From Deltaproteobacteria bacterium (GTDB taxonomy: Bacteria > Myxococcota > UBA727 > VGSZ01), in the NCBI GenBank assembly GCA_016177705.1, contig JACOUT010000010.1, positions 310,001 to 374,000 on the forward strand: DNA of 64,000 bases, written 5' to 3'. Position numbers and translations under genes: made by a program. This document shows positions 41,698-50,280 of the stretch, piece by piece. Each line of letters starts with the position of its first letter. Position 1 is the stretch's first letter. The notes beneath the pieces were generated by a model. It was not told the origin of the DNA and ran no database searches. It worked only from the letters and a program-made list of their open reading frames with translations.

Positions 41698-42102
41698 TCA
41701 GGCGGCCGGCGCCACCGTCGGGATGACCTCGCGCTTGTTGCGCCGGTAGACGCGGAAGTCGGCGACATCGACGGTGGCGACCGCGTGCTGTCGGAACAGC
41801 TCGCTCATGCGGATGAGACAGAGGTCGGCAAGATCGGGCCGGCGGTCGCGGTAGCGCTTGGCGAGCGACCGCAGCGCGCCCAGGTGCTCCCCCGTGTCGA
41901 AGGCGATGCGCAGCATGCCGTCCTCGACGAGCGCGAGCACCAGACCGCTGTCGTGCAGGTGGAACGCCGCTTCGGCCAGCACCGCCTCGCAGGTGAGCGC
42001 CGGGGCCTGCATGCGCTGCGCGAGCGCTACGGCCCACGCGTGGTGGCGGTCGCGCGCGTTGGCGAAGGCGACCACGAAGCCGGTGTCGGCGATCAGCTTC
42101 AT
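41698..42102 (-). CDS. vapC: VapC-type PIN-domain toxin
   Basis: 134 aa. PIN fold: IADTGFVVAFANARDRHH with the first acidic residue (D6), then CEAVLAEAAFHL (Glu), DLADLCLIRMSE (Asp) and VATVDVADFRVYRR (last Asp). All four acidic positions expected for the Mg-dependent RNase site are present. The start overlaps the stop of the upstream antitoxin gene by 4 nt (ATGA), the standard VapBC layout. It presumably cleaves tRNA or rRNA when free of antitoxin. Confidence 0.9.
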   Translation of the reverse strand: MKLIADTGFVVAFANARDRHHAWAVALAQRMQAPALTCEAVLAEAAFHLHDSGLVLALVEDGMLRIAFDTGEHLGALRSLAKRYRDRRPDLADLCLIRMSELFRQHAVATVDVADFRVYRRNKREVIPTVAPAA

Positions 42103-42314
42103 GACGCCGAGAAGCCGCGCCGCTCGGAGAGGTCGCGCGCGCCCTTGATGGCACCTGCATGCCGCAGGTAGCGGCGCTGTGCCGGTGCCGCGGCACGGGC
42201 GTGCTCGAGCAGGTCCCGCACGATGTGGCCCCGAGACACGCCGGTGGCGCTTGCCAGATCCTCGAGCCAGGCCGCCAGGTCGTCGGACAGGCGAACGGTG
42301 ATCGTCGTGCTCAT
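42099..42314 (-). CDS. vapB: VapB-type ribbon-helix-helix antitoxin
   Basis: 71 aa. N-terminal ribbon-helix-helix (MSTTITVRLSDDLAAWLEDL, followed by GVSRGHIVRDLLEHAR) of the CopG/Arc type. The short basic tail (about 48-71) would wrap the toxin. It precedes and overlaps vapC by 4 nt, so the pair is one operon. The RHH domain suggests autorepression of an upstream promoter within 42315-42459, but no operator was identified. Confidence 0.88.
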   Translation of the reverse strand: MSTTITVRLSDDLAAWLEDLASATGVSRGHIVRDLLEHARAAAPAQRRYLRHAGAIKGARDLSERRGFSAS

Positions 42315-42459
42315 TTGCCAGAAGTGTACACAGGCCAAGCGGAGACGTCCAGGCCCGGCGGCGGGAGGCCGCACTCTGTCGGCTGCTGGGAAAGATGCCG
42401 CGCGCATACCGAGCTATCCGCGCGGCTCCGGCGGAATTGCGCGCGCGGATCCGCCAGCA

Positions 42460-42492
42460 ACAGCGCGACGAAGATGGCGCGCCGCTCGAGGA
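42460..42492. repeat. 33-nt direct repeat, copy 1
   Basis: One mismatch to 44585-44617 over 33 nt (begins acagcgcgacgaagatgg, ends cgctcgagga). On the minus strand it would encode the last residues of the acyltransferase (LERRAIFVAL), but here it stands downstream of the HEAT-like gene with no parent gene. It marks one end of a 2.1-kb segment. Confidence 0.85.
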
Positions 42493-42515
42493 GCGGCGGG
42501 GCCGACGTTCTCGCT

Positions 42516-43841
42516 TCACGCCTCGTCGAGCGGTTTACCGGCGAGGAGGTTCTCGAACCGGCGGCGAACATTCGGGTCGGGCTCGTCGTCGCGGCATCGC
42601 TCCAGCAACAGCTGGCGATCGGACCAGAGCTCCCGCGGCCACGCAGCGAGGGCGTTGAGCGCCATGTTGCGATTTCGGATGACGGGGCTGCGGAGGGCGG
42701 CTTCGATCAGCCGATCGCCGAGGCCCGGGAATCGCCGAAGGTCCTGAACGATGAAATCGATGGCGCTGTGCATGGCGTAGTCCGGCCCCAGGCCGAGAGC
42801 GCCCGACGGCCCGGTCGCGACCTTGGCCAAGTCGATCTTCCGCTCTGCGAGCTCGACGACCGCAGCAGCGCGATCGCGGTGGTCCGTCTGCATCGCCCAA
42901 TACCAGTCGGCTCTTCCGTCCTCGATCCTCCTTAGATGATGTGGCCAAGGGTCGACGTCGCACCAGCGGGCGGCGTGGGCCGCGGCATGGAAGTCGCGAT
43001 CATCGTTGCTCAGCAGGTCCGTTTCGACGATGGCGCGCCACCCCGGCCGTGCGGCGATCTCGCGGATCTCCTGGACCAGTCGCGCGCCGACCTCGGCGTG
43101 GAAGCGATGGCCGGTGCGCTCCCCACCGGTGCGGTCGTCCTCCTCCAAGAGCTGTTCGATCTGCTTCAGCGTCGTGAGGTCGCGCGGCGTACGCGCGAGC
43201 GAGCGCGAGTGACGCACGTAGCGCTCCACGGTGACCTGCGCGTGCTCGTAGTCCCGTATGCTCTCCGCCGGCCCGCCGACGATGAGGGCGTCGATGATGC
43301 CGCCGACGCCCACAAAGAGTTCGTGGTCGATAGCGTCCGTGGCGAGCGCAACGTGGGCTTCGCCCGCCATCGCGCAGGTGTACGCGAGGTACTCGTCCAT
43401 CACGGAGTTGCGGTATCCATCGCGAAGGAGCCACCCCTTGATCTCGGGGTCGGACGTGTCGCGCAGCCGCTCGACCGTCTGGATGCGTCCCCAGCCGTCG
43501 ACGCTTTGGGCGAGCCTCCACAAGACGCGGTCCGGCTTGGCGATCGTGTTGCGAAGAGCCACGGCGACGAAAACCGTGAACTCCTCATGGCTGCCGAGCG
43601 TGAGCAGGACTTCCATGTCCTCGTACCCCCTCACGCAGCCAAGAAGGCCGATCGCCACCTTCACAACCTCTCGGTCAGGGGCCATCGTCGCCAGCCAGTG
43701 CGCCAACGCGTGAAGCCCGTCGGCATCGACCTGCCGCTCACCGGCGCGAATGGCCTCAAGGAGCGGGTCGACGTACTCCATCGCCGAGTGGGAACGGAGC
43801 ATCTCGTAGAGCTTCGCGACCTCGCTGCTGGAGCGCCTCAC
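42516..43841 (-). CDS. HEAT-like helical repeat protein of unknown function
   Basis: 441 aa from a GTG at 43841; the start is uncertain because the frame stays open upstream and a GGAGG lies about 25 nt before it. All-helical, with repeats of the type DGLHALAHWLATMAPDREVV, VLLTLGSHEEFTVFVAVALRN, GWGRIQTVERLRDTSDPEIK and a C-terminal LIEAALRSPVIRNRNMALNALA. I recall similar proteins carrying a misleading limonene hydroxylase label in databases; no such enzyme motif is visible. Base use looks less GC-rich than its neighbours. It lies between 33-nt direct repeats, so it may have been acquired. Confidence 0.78.
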   Translation of the reverse strand: MRRSSSEVAKLYEMLRSHSAMEYVDPLLEAIRAGERQVDADGLHALAHWLATMAPDREVVKVAIGLLGCVRGYEDMEVLLTLGSHEEFTVFVAVALRNTIAKPDRVLWRLAQSVDGWGRIQTVERLRDTSDPEIKGWLLRDGYRNSVMDEYLAYTCAMAGEAHVALATDAIDHELFVGVGGIIDALIVGGPAESIRDYEHAQVTVERYVRHSRSLARTPRDLTTLKQIEQLLEEDDRTGGERTGHRFHAEVGARLVQEIREIAARPGWRAIVETDLLSNDDRDFHAAAHAARWCDVDPWPHHLRRIEDGRADWYWAMQTDHRDRAAAVVELAERKIDLAKVATGPSGALGLGPDYAMHSAIDFIVQDLRRFPGLGDRLIEAALRSPVIRNRNMALNALAAWPRELWSDRQLLLERCRDDEPDPNVRRRFENLLAGKPLDEA

Positions 43842-44582
43842 GACCGACGCGCTGATTGCGTCGAGGATCCTCCGAGCAACGACATCACCGCCAACTTGCC
43901 CTGCGTGGTGCCCTAGGACACCGTCCAACGCACCAGGTGCCCAACGCACCTTGTCCCCTTCGTGCGGGTGTTCGTCGGGAAGCACACGTCCGCTCACGCC
44001 TCGCCCCGGTCCGTCGTCTGTGCGGTGTGCCTGGAGATGTGCATAGATCGACACACGCGCGCCCCAGGGGAACGGCATCTCAGAGAAGCTGCGAGGTGCT
44101 CGCGTGCGGGCGAACGGATTCCACACCCCGGCGAATCTAGCCGGTTCGACGCGCCCGGCGATCCGAAACGCGTGCCGTCGCGAACGCTCGCCTTCGCCGC
44201 TCGTGCGCAGCGTTCGGCGCCGCTCTCCTGCCCCTCCACCCGCGCAGGTGGCTTGCTCGTCGCAGCACTGCACCACCCCCCGGCCCTCCTCGAAGCGGCA
44301 CGAGGGGCGGGGAGCGGGGGCTGTCGACGCGGAGCGCCCGCAGGCCCCCACCACGCGAGCATCGCCACAGCCCCGCGTGACGACGCCAACGGGAAGCCGG
44401 TTTCCGCAAGGCAGCAACACGGCTTGCGCACGATGCCGCCGCCGAAGGACCCGAACGCCAACGGCTGGCGGCGGCCGCGCAAGCAAGCACGACGCAAAAG
44501 GGGCCGAGGACCAGCGGAGCGGCGGCAGCCCCCGCTTCCCGCCGCGCCCTCCGCCGCTCCGCTGACCGACCCCATTCGGCGC
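43842..44582. other. Long stretch without a supportable gene
   Basis: 741 bp between the HEAT-like gene and the HGSNAT-like gene. Open frames exist on both strands, but none has a ribosome-binding site, recognisable domain or protein-like composition. It holds the hairpin at 44512-44564. The part next to the HEAT-like gene reads a little less GC-rich. It may contain a decayed gene or the promoter of the HEAT-like gene. Confidence 0.6.
44512..44564 (-). terminator. Large hairpin downstream of the HGSNAT-like gene
   Basis: A perfect 14-bp inverted repeat (cagcggagcggcgg / ccgccgctccgctg) with a 25-nt loop, ending 18 nt after the stop of the minus-strand membrane protein gene. Position and strength suit a transcription terminator for that operon. 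There is no clear T-tract, as is common at high GC. Confidence 0.5.
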
Positions 44583-45536
44583 CTACAGCGCGACGAAGAT
44601 GGTGCGCCGCTCGAGGAAACGCGCCCACACGTGCAGCACGGCGACGAACGCCACGCCCTGCACCAGCGCCTGTGGCACCGACGCCTCCACGTGCCACCAG
44701 GGCACGGCCGGCACCAGGAACACCGACAACAGCACCAGGTGCGTCACGTACAGCACGAGCGGGTTGTTGCCCCAGGTGACCAGCGCCCGCACCGGCGCCC
44801 GCGCCGCCACCCACAGCTCGACGAGCGCGAAGGCGAGCGCGGCGCTCGACGCCACCACGAAGTCGAAGCTGACGCTCATGCGGTGCTTGCTGATGGGGAA
44901 CCAGAGCGCGAGCAGCAGGCCGGCGACGAGCAGCGCGAAAGCGAGCGCGAGGAAGCGCGCGCGCGACGCCCGCAGGTCCGCGAACACGGTGGCGAGGAGC
45001 AACAGCGCCGTCCAGCTCAGCGAGCCCTGGATGCCGGCGTGCGACGCGGCCAGCACGATGTCGAGCCAGCCGTGGCCGAGCAGCGTCTGGTAGCCGGCGA
45101 CCAGCGCGAGCGCGAGCACCAGGCGCACCATGGGCGCGAGCCAGAGCGCGGGCAGCGTGAGCGCGATGGCAACGCCGATGGCCTGCAAGGTGCCCCAGGG
45201 CTGGCCATGGTTGAAGCCGTAGCTCTGCTCGCCGATGGTGAACAACAGGCCGAGGCCGATGAGGGCGAGCGCGCGCTTGAGCACGTGCTCGATGGTCCGC
45301 TGCGGGCCCTGCGCGGCGAAGCGCCGCCGCACCGAGCCGCCGAAGGTAAGGCCGATGGCGAAGATGAAGGCGGGCGCGACGAAGTCGGCGATGGTGATGC
45401 CGATGTCGGGCGCGTGCTTGACCCACGCCGGCATCGCGCGCACGTGCTCGAAGTAGTTGACGACCACCATCAAGGCGATCGACAGCCCGCGGAACTGGTC
45501 GATGGCGACGTCGCGCTCGCCGCGCGTCGGGCTCAC
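44583..45536 (-). CDS. HGSNAT/DUF5009-like multispanning membrane protein
   Basis: 317 aa from a GTG at 45536 that overlaps the stop of the upstream gene (GTGA). About nine hydrophobic helices. The N-terminal IDQFRGLSIALMVVVNYFEH and the following IADFVAPAFIFAIGLTFG match the heparan-alpha-glucosaminide N-acetyltransferase catalytic family (DUF5009/DUF1624), in which bacterial members are thought to acylate envelope glycans using acetyl-CoA. A conserved WGNNPLVLYVTHLVLL lies near the C-terminus. Translationally coupled to the START-like gene. Its last residues (LERRTIFVAL) lie in the 33-nt direct repeat. Confidence 0.82.
   Translation of the reverse strand: MSPTRGERDVAIDQFRGLSIALMVVVNYFEHVRAMPAWVKHAPDIGITIADFVAPAFIFAIGLTFGGSVRRRFAAQGPQRTIEHVLKRALALIGLGLLFTIGEQSYGFNHGQPWGTLQAIGVAIALTLPALWLAPMVRLVLALALVAGYQTLLGHGWLDIVLAASHAGIQGSLSWTALLLLATVFADLRASRARFLALAFALLVAGLLLALWFPISKHRMSVSFDFVVASSAALAFALVELWVAARAPVRALVTWGNNPLVLYVTHLVLLSVFLVPAVPWWHVEASVPQALVQGVAFVAVLHVWARFLERRTIFVAL
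44585..44617. repeat. 33-nt direct repeat, copy 2
   Basis: Same orientation as copy 1, one mismatch. It lies exactly at the 3' end of the membrane protein coding sequence, two bases before the stop codon on the minus strand. Together with copy 1 it brackets the HEAT-like gene. Confidence 0.85.
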
Positions 45537-46135
45537 GGCAGCGCTCGCAGCGTGTCGAGCATGTCGGCCAGCCCTCGCTTCATCTCGTCGTGGCTGCGGC
45601 CGGTGATGTTCGCCTCCTCGTACTGCGCCACGTCGGTGGTCTGGTCGTCGAGCCGCGTCAGCACCAGCGTGCCGCAGAAGTGCGCGATGTAGCTCGTGCC
45701 GGCGACCTTCTGGTACGCGATTAGGACCGCGTCGGGGCGAGCCGGTGACCCGGCGAGCAGGCTGGTCGACCACTCGTCGGTCCACTCGACGGTGACGAGC
45801 GGGAACGGTCGCACCAGCGAGCGCACCTGGTGGTGCTTCAACAGCGGGCCGGTCGGCAGCGGCACCAGCGTCATCTCGTCGACCTGGGTGTCCTTGAAGT
45901 GGCGCGGGTCTTCCAGGAAGGCGCGGATCTTCTCGATGGGCCGCTTGACCACGCCACGGCGCTGCGCCCACACGAGCTCGCCCTGCTTGCCGGCGGTGCT
46001 GGCGTCGCCCCCGCTCGTGGGCAGCGGCAGGCCGGCGCGCGGCGGCGCGGCCAACGGTGACGACAAATCGAAGCAGCGCTCACCCGCGCGCGCAGGCACC
46101 GCCAAGGCGAAGAGCAGGATCACGACGACGCGCAT
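45533..46135 (-). CDS. START/SRPBCC-like exported protein
   Basis: 200 aa. Signal peptide MRVVVILLFALAVPARA (cleavage after ARA). The mature part has the order of a START/SRPBCC fold: RGVVKRPIEKIRAFLEDPRHF, then FPLVTVEWTDEW, then VAGTSYIAHFCGTLVLTRL, ending with a long helix (HDEMKRGLADMLDTLRAL). Such domains hold lipids or hydrophobic molecules in a cavity. Here the protein is exported and its stop codon overlaps the start of the HGSNAT-like membrane protein, so a joint role in envelope lipid or glycan handling is inferred. Confidence 0.75.
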   Translation of the reverse strand: MRVVVILLFALAVPARAGERCFDLSSPLAAPPRAGLPLPTSGGDASTAGKQGELVWAQRRGVVKRPIEKIRAFLEDPRHFKDTQVDEMTLVPLPTGPLLKHHQVRSLVRPFPLVTVEWTDEWSTSLLAGSPARPDAVLIAYQKVAGTSYIAHFCGTLVLTRLDDQTTDVAQYEEANITGRSHDEMKRGLADMLDTLRALP

Positions 46136-46175
46136 GACGGCTCCTGTGAGGGCTCCTGTACCACGCTCGCGCGAG

Positions 46176-46955
46176 CTAGCGACCGGTGAAGCGCGCCGGC
46201 CGGCGCTCGAGGAAGCTCGCCATGCCCTCTTGCGCGTCCTCGCTTCCCATCAGGCGCTGCAGGTTCGGGATCAGCGCCTTGGCGGCGTCGTCCTCGAGCA
46301 GCGAGCGACGCGCGGAGGCGATGGTCTCCATGACGCCGAGCGGCGACTGCTCGGCGATGGTGCTGGCGATGGCGAGCGCGCGCTCGAGCTCGGCGCCATC
46401 GTCGACGATCTCCTGCACCAGGCCGAGGCGGTGCGCCTCGACCGCGTCGAAGGTGTCGCCGGTCAACAACCAGCGCATGGCGTTGCCCCAGCCCGCGGTA
46501 TGAACCAGGCGGTAGGTGCCGCCGCCGAAGGGGAAGATGCCGCGCTTGATCTCGATCTGCGCGAACTGCGTCGAGCGCGCCGCCACCACCACGTCGCACG
46601 CCAGGCACAGCTCGATGCCCATGGTCAGGCAGCGCCCGTGCACCGCGATCACCACCGGCTTGCTACGCGCCGGGCCGTGCACGCCCCAGGGGTCGATGTC
46701 GCCGGCGCCGAGCGCCAGCTCGCCCGCGAGGATGCGCGGCGCCACGTCGGCCAGGTCGAGGCCGGCGGTGAAATGGTCGCCGTGCGCGAACACCACGCCG
46801 CAGCGCACCTCGGGGTCGCGCTCCATCTCGACGTAGGCGCGCGAGAACTGCGTCAGCATGTCGGCGTCGAAGGCGTTCAGCTTCTTCGGCCGCTGCAGGC
46901 CGATGAGCAGCAGGTGGCCGCGCTTCTCGGTGCTGATCTTGCGCTCGTCGGACAC
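46176..46955 (-). CDS. Enoyl-CoA hydratase/isomerase (crotonase) family protein
   Basis: 259 aa from a GTG at 46955, preceded by AGGAG at 5 nt spacing. Crotonase fold: GDHFTAGLDL (oxyanion-hole loop), GRCLTMGIELCLACDVVVAA with the first catalytic-position Glu, and FAQIEIKRGIFPFGGGTYRL with the second. Both Glu positions are kept, so hydratase activity on trans-2-enoyl-CoA in fatty-acid beta-oxidation is plausible. The particular acyl-CoA is not determinable. It is transcribed alone, 40 nt from the START-like gene. Confidence 0.9.
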   Translation of the reverse strand: MSDERKISTEKRGHLLLIGLQRPKKLNAFDADMLTQFSRAYVEMERDPEVRCGVVFAHGDHFTAGLDLADVAPRILAGELALGAGDIDPWGVHGPARSKPVVIAVHGRCLTMGIELCLACDVVVAARSTQFAQIEIKRGIFPFGGGTYRLVHTAGWGNAMRWLLTGDTFDAVEAHRLGLVQEIVDDGAELERALAIASTIAEQSPLGVMETIASARRSLLEDDAAKALIPNLQRLMGSEDAQEGMASFLERRPARFTGR

Positions 46956-47068
46956 GGCGTCTCCTGCTGGTGCGACGACCCGTCGCTGACGCCGTTCATC
47001 GGCCACGACCCGCGCGCCGTCAATCGCTGCGCGTGAGCCCGACCGGCAACTCTTGCTATGGTCGCGCT

Positions 47069-47926
47069 GTGCCGGGCAACGGGATCACCGAGCTGTTGAT
47101 CGATCAGGGCGCGGTGACGCAGGACGTGGTCGCGCGCGCCGCGCAGGTGCCCGCGCACGTGTCGACGAGCCTGGTCGGTCGCCTGATCGCCGCCGGCGCC
47201 GACGCCGACAAGGTGGTGCGCGCCGTCGCCGAGATCGTCGGTCTGCCGGTGGCGAACCGCGTCTTGATCGCGAGCGCGGCCAAGGTGCCGTTGCCGCAGC
47301 CGATCGCGCGCACGCTGCGCGAGCTCGGCGCCTGCCCGGTGCGGCGCGACGAGCGCGGCGCCATTCAGGTGGTGGTGGGTGACCCCGAGGCCCGCGGCGC
47401 CGTCGAGGATCTGTTGCCCGGCTGCCGCGTCTACCTCGCGCCCGAACCGCACGTGCGCCAGTTGCTCGCGGAGCTGATCCCTTTTGGGTCCTCAATCCCC
47501 GAGGGCATGCCGGTCGAGGGCTTCGACGTCGACATGGAGCTCTCCGCCCGTCTGTCGGTCGCGCCCATGCCTGGGCCAAGCATGCAGCCGGCCGCGCCGA
47601 GCGCGCTGCCGGCCGACCCGCTGCAGCCGCGCGCCTCTGGACCGCTCAAGGCTCGTCGCCAGCTCGACGCCGACGACGAGACCATGCGCGTGCAGCGCTC
47701 GCCGCGCGCCAAGTCGCCGGGGCCGCCGCAGCATGGCGCCGGTGCGCCGCTGCTTGCCGCGCTCGACGAGCCGACGGCGGAAGATGCCTCACCACCCGCC
47801 GCCGCCATGGCCGCCGCGTTTGCCGCGGTGCGCAAGCGTTGGTTTCTCTACGGTGCAGCCGTGGGTGCGTCGGTGATGGCGGTGCTGGCAGCGCTCGTAG
47901 TGGCGGCCATCGAGATGTCGCGCTGA
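47069..47926 (+). CDS. MshEN-domain protein with C-terminal membrane anchor
   Basis: 285 aa from GTG at 47069. Residues 1-135 match the MshEN/GspE N-terminal domain (ITELLIDQGAVTQDVVARAA, LVGRLIAAGADADKVVRAVA, IQVVVGDPEARGAVEDLL). About 140-250 is a Pro/Ala-rich linker. A single hydrophobic helix (YGAAVGASVMAVLAALVVAAI) ends the protein at the membrane with only a few residues after it. No ATPase domain. The topology suggests a cytoplasmic sensor tethered to the inner membrane. It parallels the MshEN-GAF-HEAT protein at 16.7-19.4 kb. Confidence 0.8.
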   Translation: MPGNGITELLIDQGAVTQDVVARAAQVPAHVSTSLVGRLIAAGADADKVVRAVAEIVGLPVANRVLIASAAKVPLPQPIARTLRELGACPVRRDERGAIQVVVGDPEARGAVEDLLPGCRVYLAPEPHVRQLLAELIPFGSSIPEGMPVEGFDVDMELSARLSVAPMPGPSMQPAAPSALPADPLQPRASGPLKARRQLDADDETMRVQRSPRAKSPGPPQHGAGAPLLAALDEPTAEDASPPAAAMAAAFAAVRKRWFLYGAAVGASVMAVLAALVVAAIEMSR

Positions 47927-48081
47927 CCTGCGTGCTCGAGGTTGCGATCCTGTCCGCCACCGCAGTTTTTTGAGGAACGGCGCGTGCGGACGCCACGATC
48001 GCGGGCATGACGCCGCGCACATCTTTGGCGCGGCTCTTGCGTGCTTGTGCCGGCTTGGTTCCGCCTTGTTGGAGGTGCGTC

Positions 48082-50196
48082 ATGAGGTTCGTGCTCGCTG
48101 CGCTCGCGCTCGCGTCGGTGGTGCTGCTCCCTGCTCGGGAGGCCATCGCGTGCGGCGGCTTCTTCTGCTCCCAGTCTCCCGTCGATCAGCAGGCTGAGCT
48201 GATCCTGTTCTCGGTCGAGCCCGGCGTGGGCACGACCATGGTCGTGCAGATCGGCTACGCCGGCGGCGACGCCGACTTCACCTGGGTGCTGCCGCTCGGC
48301 GCGGTGCCCGACCCGGCGAGCCTCGAGGTGTTCCCGCAGCTCGCGCTCACCTCGCTCGCCGCCAACACCGGCCCCATCTTCTATCCGCCGGAGGACTGCT
48401 GGTACTGGGGCGTCGACGCCGACGCCGGCGGCGGGCCGCCACCCTCGGCGCCGGGCGAGAACGGCGAGGTCACCGTCGACCTGCGCCTGGAGGTCGGCCC
48501 CTACGACGTCGCCGTGGTCGAGTCCGAGTCGAGCGCCGCGCTCGTCGAGTGGCTCACCACCAACGGCTATCGCATCACCAGCCCGATGGAGCCCTACATC
48601 CAGACCTACACCGAGGAGGGCATGAAGTTCCTCGCGCTCAAGCTCTTGCCCGACGCCGACGTCTCGCAGATCGCACCGCTCAAGCTGACCCTGCCCGGCG
48701 ACGCGCCCATGGTGCCGATCCGCCTGACGGCGCTCGCCGCCGAGCCCGAGATGGGCATCCTGGTCACCATCCTCGGCGACCAGCGCTACGAGCCGGCCAA
48801 CTGGCCCGCGCTCTCCATCAACGACGCCGAGATCGCCTACGACCCGTGGAACGTCTGGGGTGGCAACGGCACCAACTGGACCTCGCTGGTCGCGCGCAAG
48901 GTCGACGAGGCCGGCGGCCAGGGCTTCGTCACCGAATTCGCGGGCAGCAGCGAGCCCTTCCTCGAGCTGGTGCGCAACTCGCCGGTCGGCGACGAGACCC
49001 AAGAGGCGGCGCAGCAGGCGCTGCTCGACGTGCTCGACGGCCAGCCCTACATGACTCGCCTGTACACCCGCCTGTCGGCCGAGGAGATGCGCACCGACCC
49101 CATGTTCCGCCGCTCCACCGGTGGCGACGTGGCGCGCGAGCACAACCTGTCGCGCGTCGTCGACGGCGTCGACATGTGCCCGACCACCGGCGAGCAGCCG
49201 CCGGTCGAGCCCTGCGACTTCACCACCTGCGGCGCCGGCGGCCTGTGTCGCCAAACCGCCGACGGCGACACCGGCTGCGCTTGCCTCGCACAGGCCACCG
49301 CGCGCGCCACCGTAGGGAGCAACGGCAGCGCCGCCGTGGTCTGCCAGGACGCGCGCATGTCGTTCGTCAACCCGGGCGACGTCGACAACATCACCGGGGG
49401 CATCATCCCCGATCCGTGCCTGACCGCCTCGTGCGGGCCGAACGGCCGCTGCATCGCCGTCAACCTCACCACCACCTGCTCGTGCGACCAAGGCTTCATC
49501 GCCGTCTCCGACGGGCAGGGCGGCCTCACCTGCGAGGTCCCCACCGACGGCGTGCCGTCGGACTTCTATCAGCGGACGCTGCCCGAGCCGGCGCGCCCGG
49601 GCCGCACGCTGCTGACGCCGCCGCCGCCGCGCGCGCCGGGCCTGTTCTGCGCGTGCGCCGAGACCGACGGGCGCGCGCCGCTCGGCGCCATCGCCGTGCT
49701 CGCGGTGCTCGGGCTCACGCCGGCGCTGCGTCGACGTGCGCTGCGCGCTGGCGCCGTGCTGACGGTGCTGGCGGTGGCGTTCGTCGGCGGTTGCGCCGCC
49801 GGCGGGCCCGAGCCGACCGTGCAGATCGGCACGGGCGAGAGCGCCTTCGAGGCGCTCACCGAGGGGCAAGACGTGCCGCTCAACCTCGGCGTGCAGGGTG
49901 GCTATCACGTGTGGATGAGCCTGCGCGCCACCGCGCTCGACCCCGACAAGGTGTGGCTCGAGGTGCGCACCGAGCTGAACGGCGAGCAGGCCGACGCGCT
50001 TGCGATCACGGCGATGGCCGAAGACGACGACGAGCACGACGCGTGCGTGCTGGTCGGCTGGCCGGTCATCATGGCCGACCCGATGGCGGCGGACGGGCAG
50101 TTGCTCGGGCTCTCCGTGACGGTGACCGATGAGGACGGCATGAGCGCCGACGCCGCCGTTTCGGTGCGGCCGCACCTGCCGCAGCTCAACGGCTGA
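48082..50196 (+). CDS. DUF2330 protein with internal MYXO-CTERM-like tail and lipobox
   Basis: 704 aa from the ATG at 48082 (GGAGGTGCGTC just before it). The signal peptide is followed by ACGGFFC, the start of a DUF2330 domain (about 25-340). Residues 345-490 carry Cys-rich EGF-like stretches (CDFTTCGAGGLCRQTADGD, SCGPNGRCIAV). About 530-555 reads CAC, a hydrophobic helix (PLGAIAVLAVLGL) and ALRRRALR, which resembles a MYXO-CTERM sorting tail. Directly after it comes a second hydrophobic stretch ending in a lipobox-like FVGGC (Cys571), then a domain of about 130 residues. This is either a true fusion or two genes read as one. Confidence 0.82.
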   Translation: MRFVLAALALASVVLLPAREAIACGGFFCSQSPVDQQAELILFSVEPGVGTTMVVQIGYAGGDADFTWVLPLGAVPDPASLEVFPQLALTSLAANTGPIFYPPEDCWYWGVDADAGGGPPPSAPGENGEVTVDLRLEVGPYDVAVVESESSAALVEWLTTNGYRITSPMEPYIQTYTEEGMKFLALKLLPDADVSQIAPLKLTLPGDAPMVPIRLTALAAEPEMGILVTILGDQRYEPANWPALSINDAEIAYDPWNVWGGNGTNWTSLVARKVDEAGGQGFVTEFAGSSEPFLELVRNSPVGDETQEAAQQALLDVLDGQPYMTRLYTRLSAEEMRTDPMFRRSTGGDVAREHNLSRVVDGVDMCPTTGEQPPVEPCDFTTCGAGGLCRQTADGDTGCACLAQATARATVGSNGSAAVVCQDARMSFVNPGDVDNITGGIIPDPCLTASCGPNGRCIAVNLTTTCSCDQGFIAVSDGQGGLTCEVPTDGVPSDFYQRTLPEPARPGRTLLTPPPPRAPGLFCACAETDGRAPLGAIAVLAVLGLTPALRRRALRAGAVLTVLAVAFVGGCAAGGPEPTVQIGTGESAFEALTEGQDVPLNLGVQGGYHVWMSLRATALDPDKVWLEVRTELNGEQADALAITAMAEDDDEHDACVLVGWPVIMADPMAADGQLLGLSVTVTDEDGMSADAAVSVRPHLPQLNG

Positions 50197-50280
50197 CCGC
50201 AGCGCCGGTCGCACGGTGAGCGTGATCGCTCGGCCGGTACGGCGCTTGGCGCCGTGCCGGCCTGATGTCAGAAGGAGCGT

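Noticed and set aside
42311..42571. Minus-strand open frame continuing the displaced 33-nt repeat
   Set aside because: It has no start signal or domain of its own. It is best read as a fragment created by the repeat, not a gene.
43962..45692. Plus-strand 576-residue open frame over the membrane protein gene
   Set aside because: His/Arg/Glu-rich antisense shadow; the other strand encodes clear membrane helices and a coupled operon.
47950..48000. Rho-independent terminator at a T-run before the DUF2330 gene
   Set aside because: The T-run (gttttttg) lies inside the loop of a weak inverted repeat (gtccgc / gcggac) and not after a stem.
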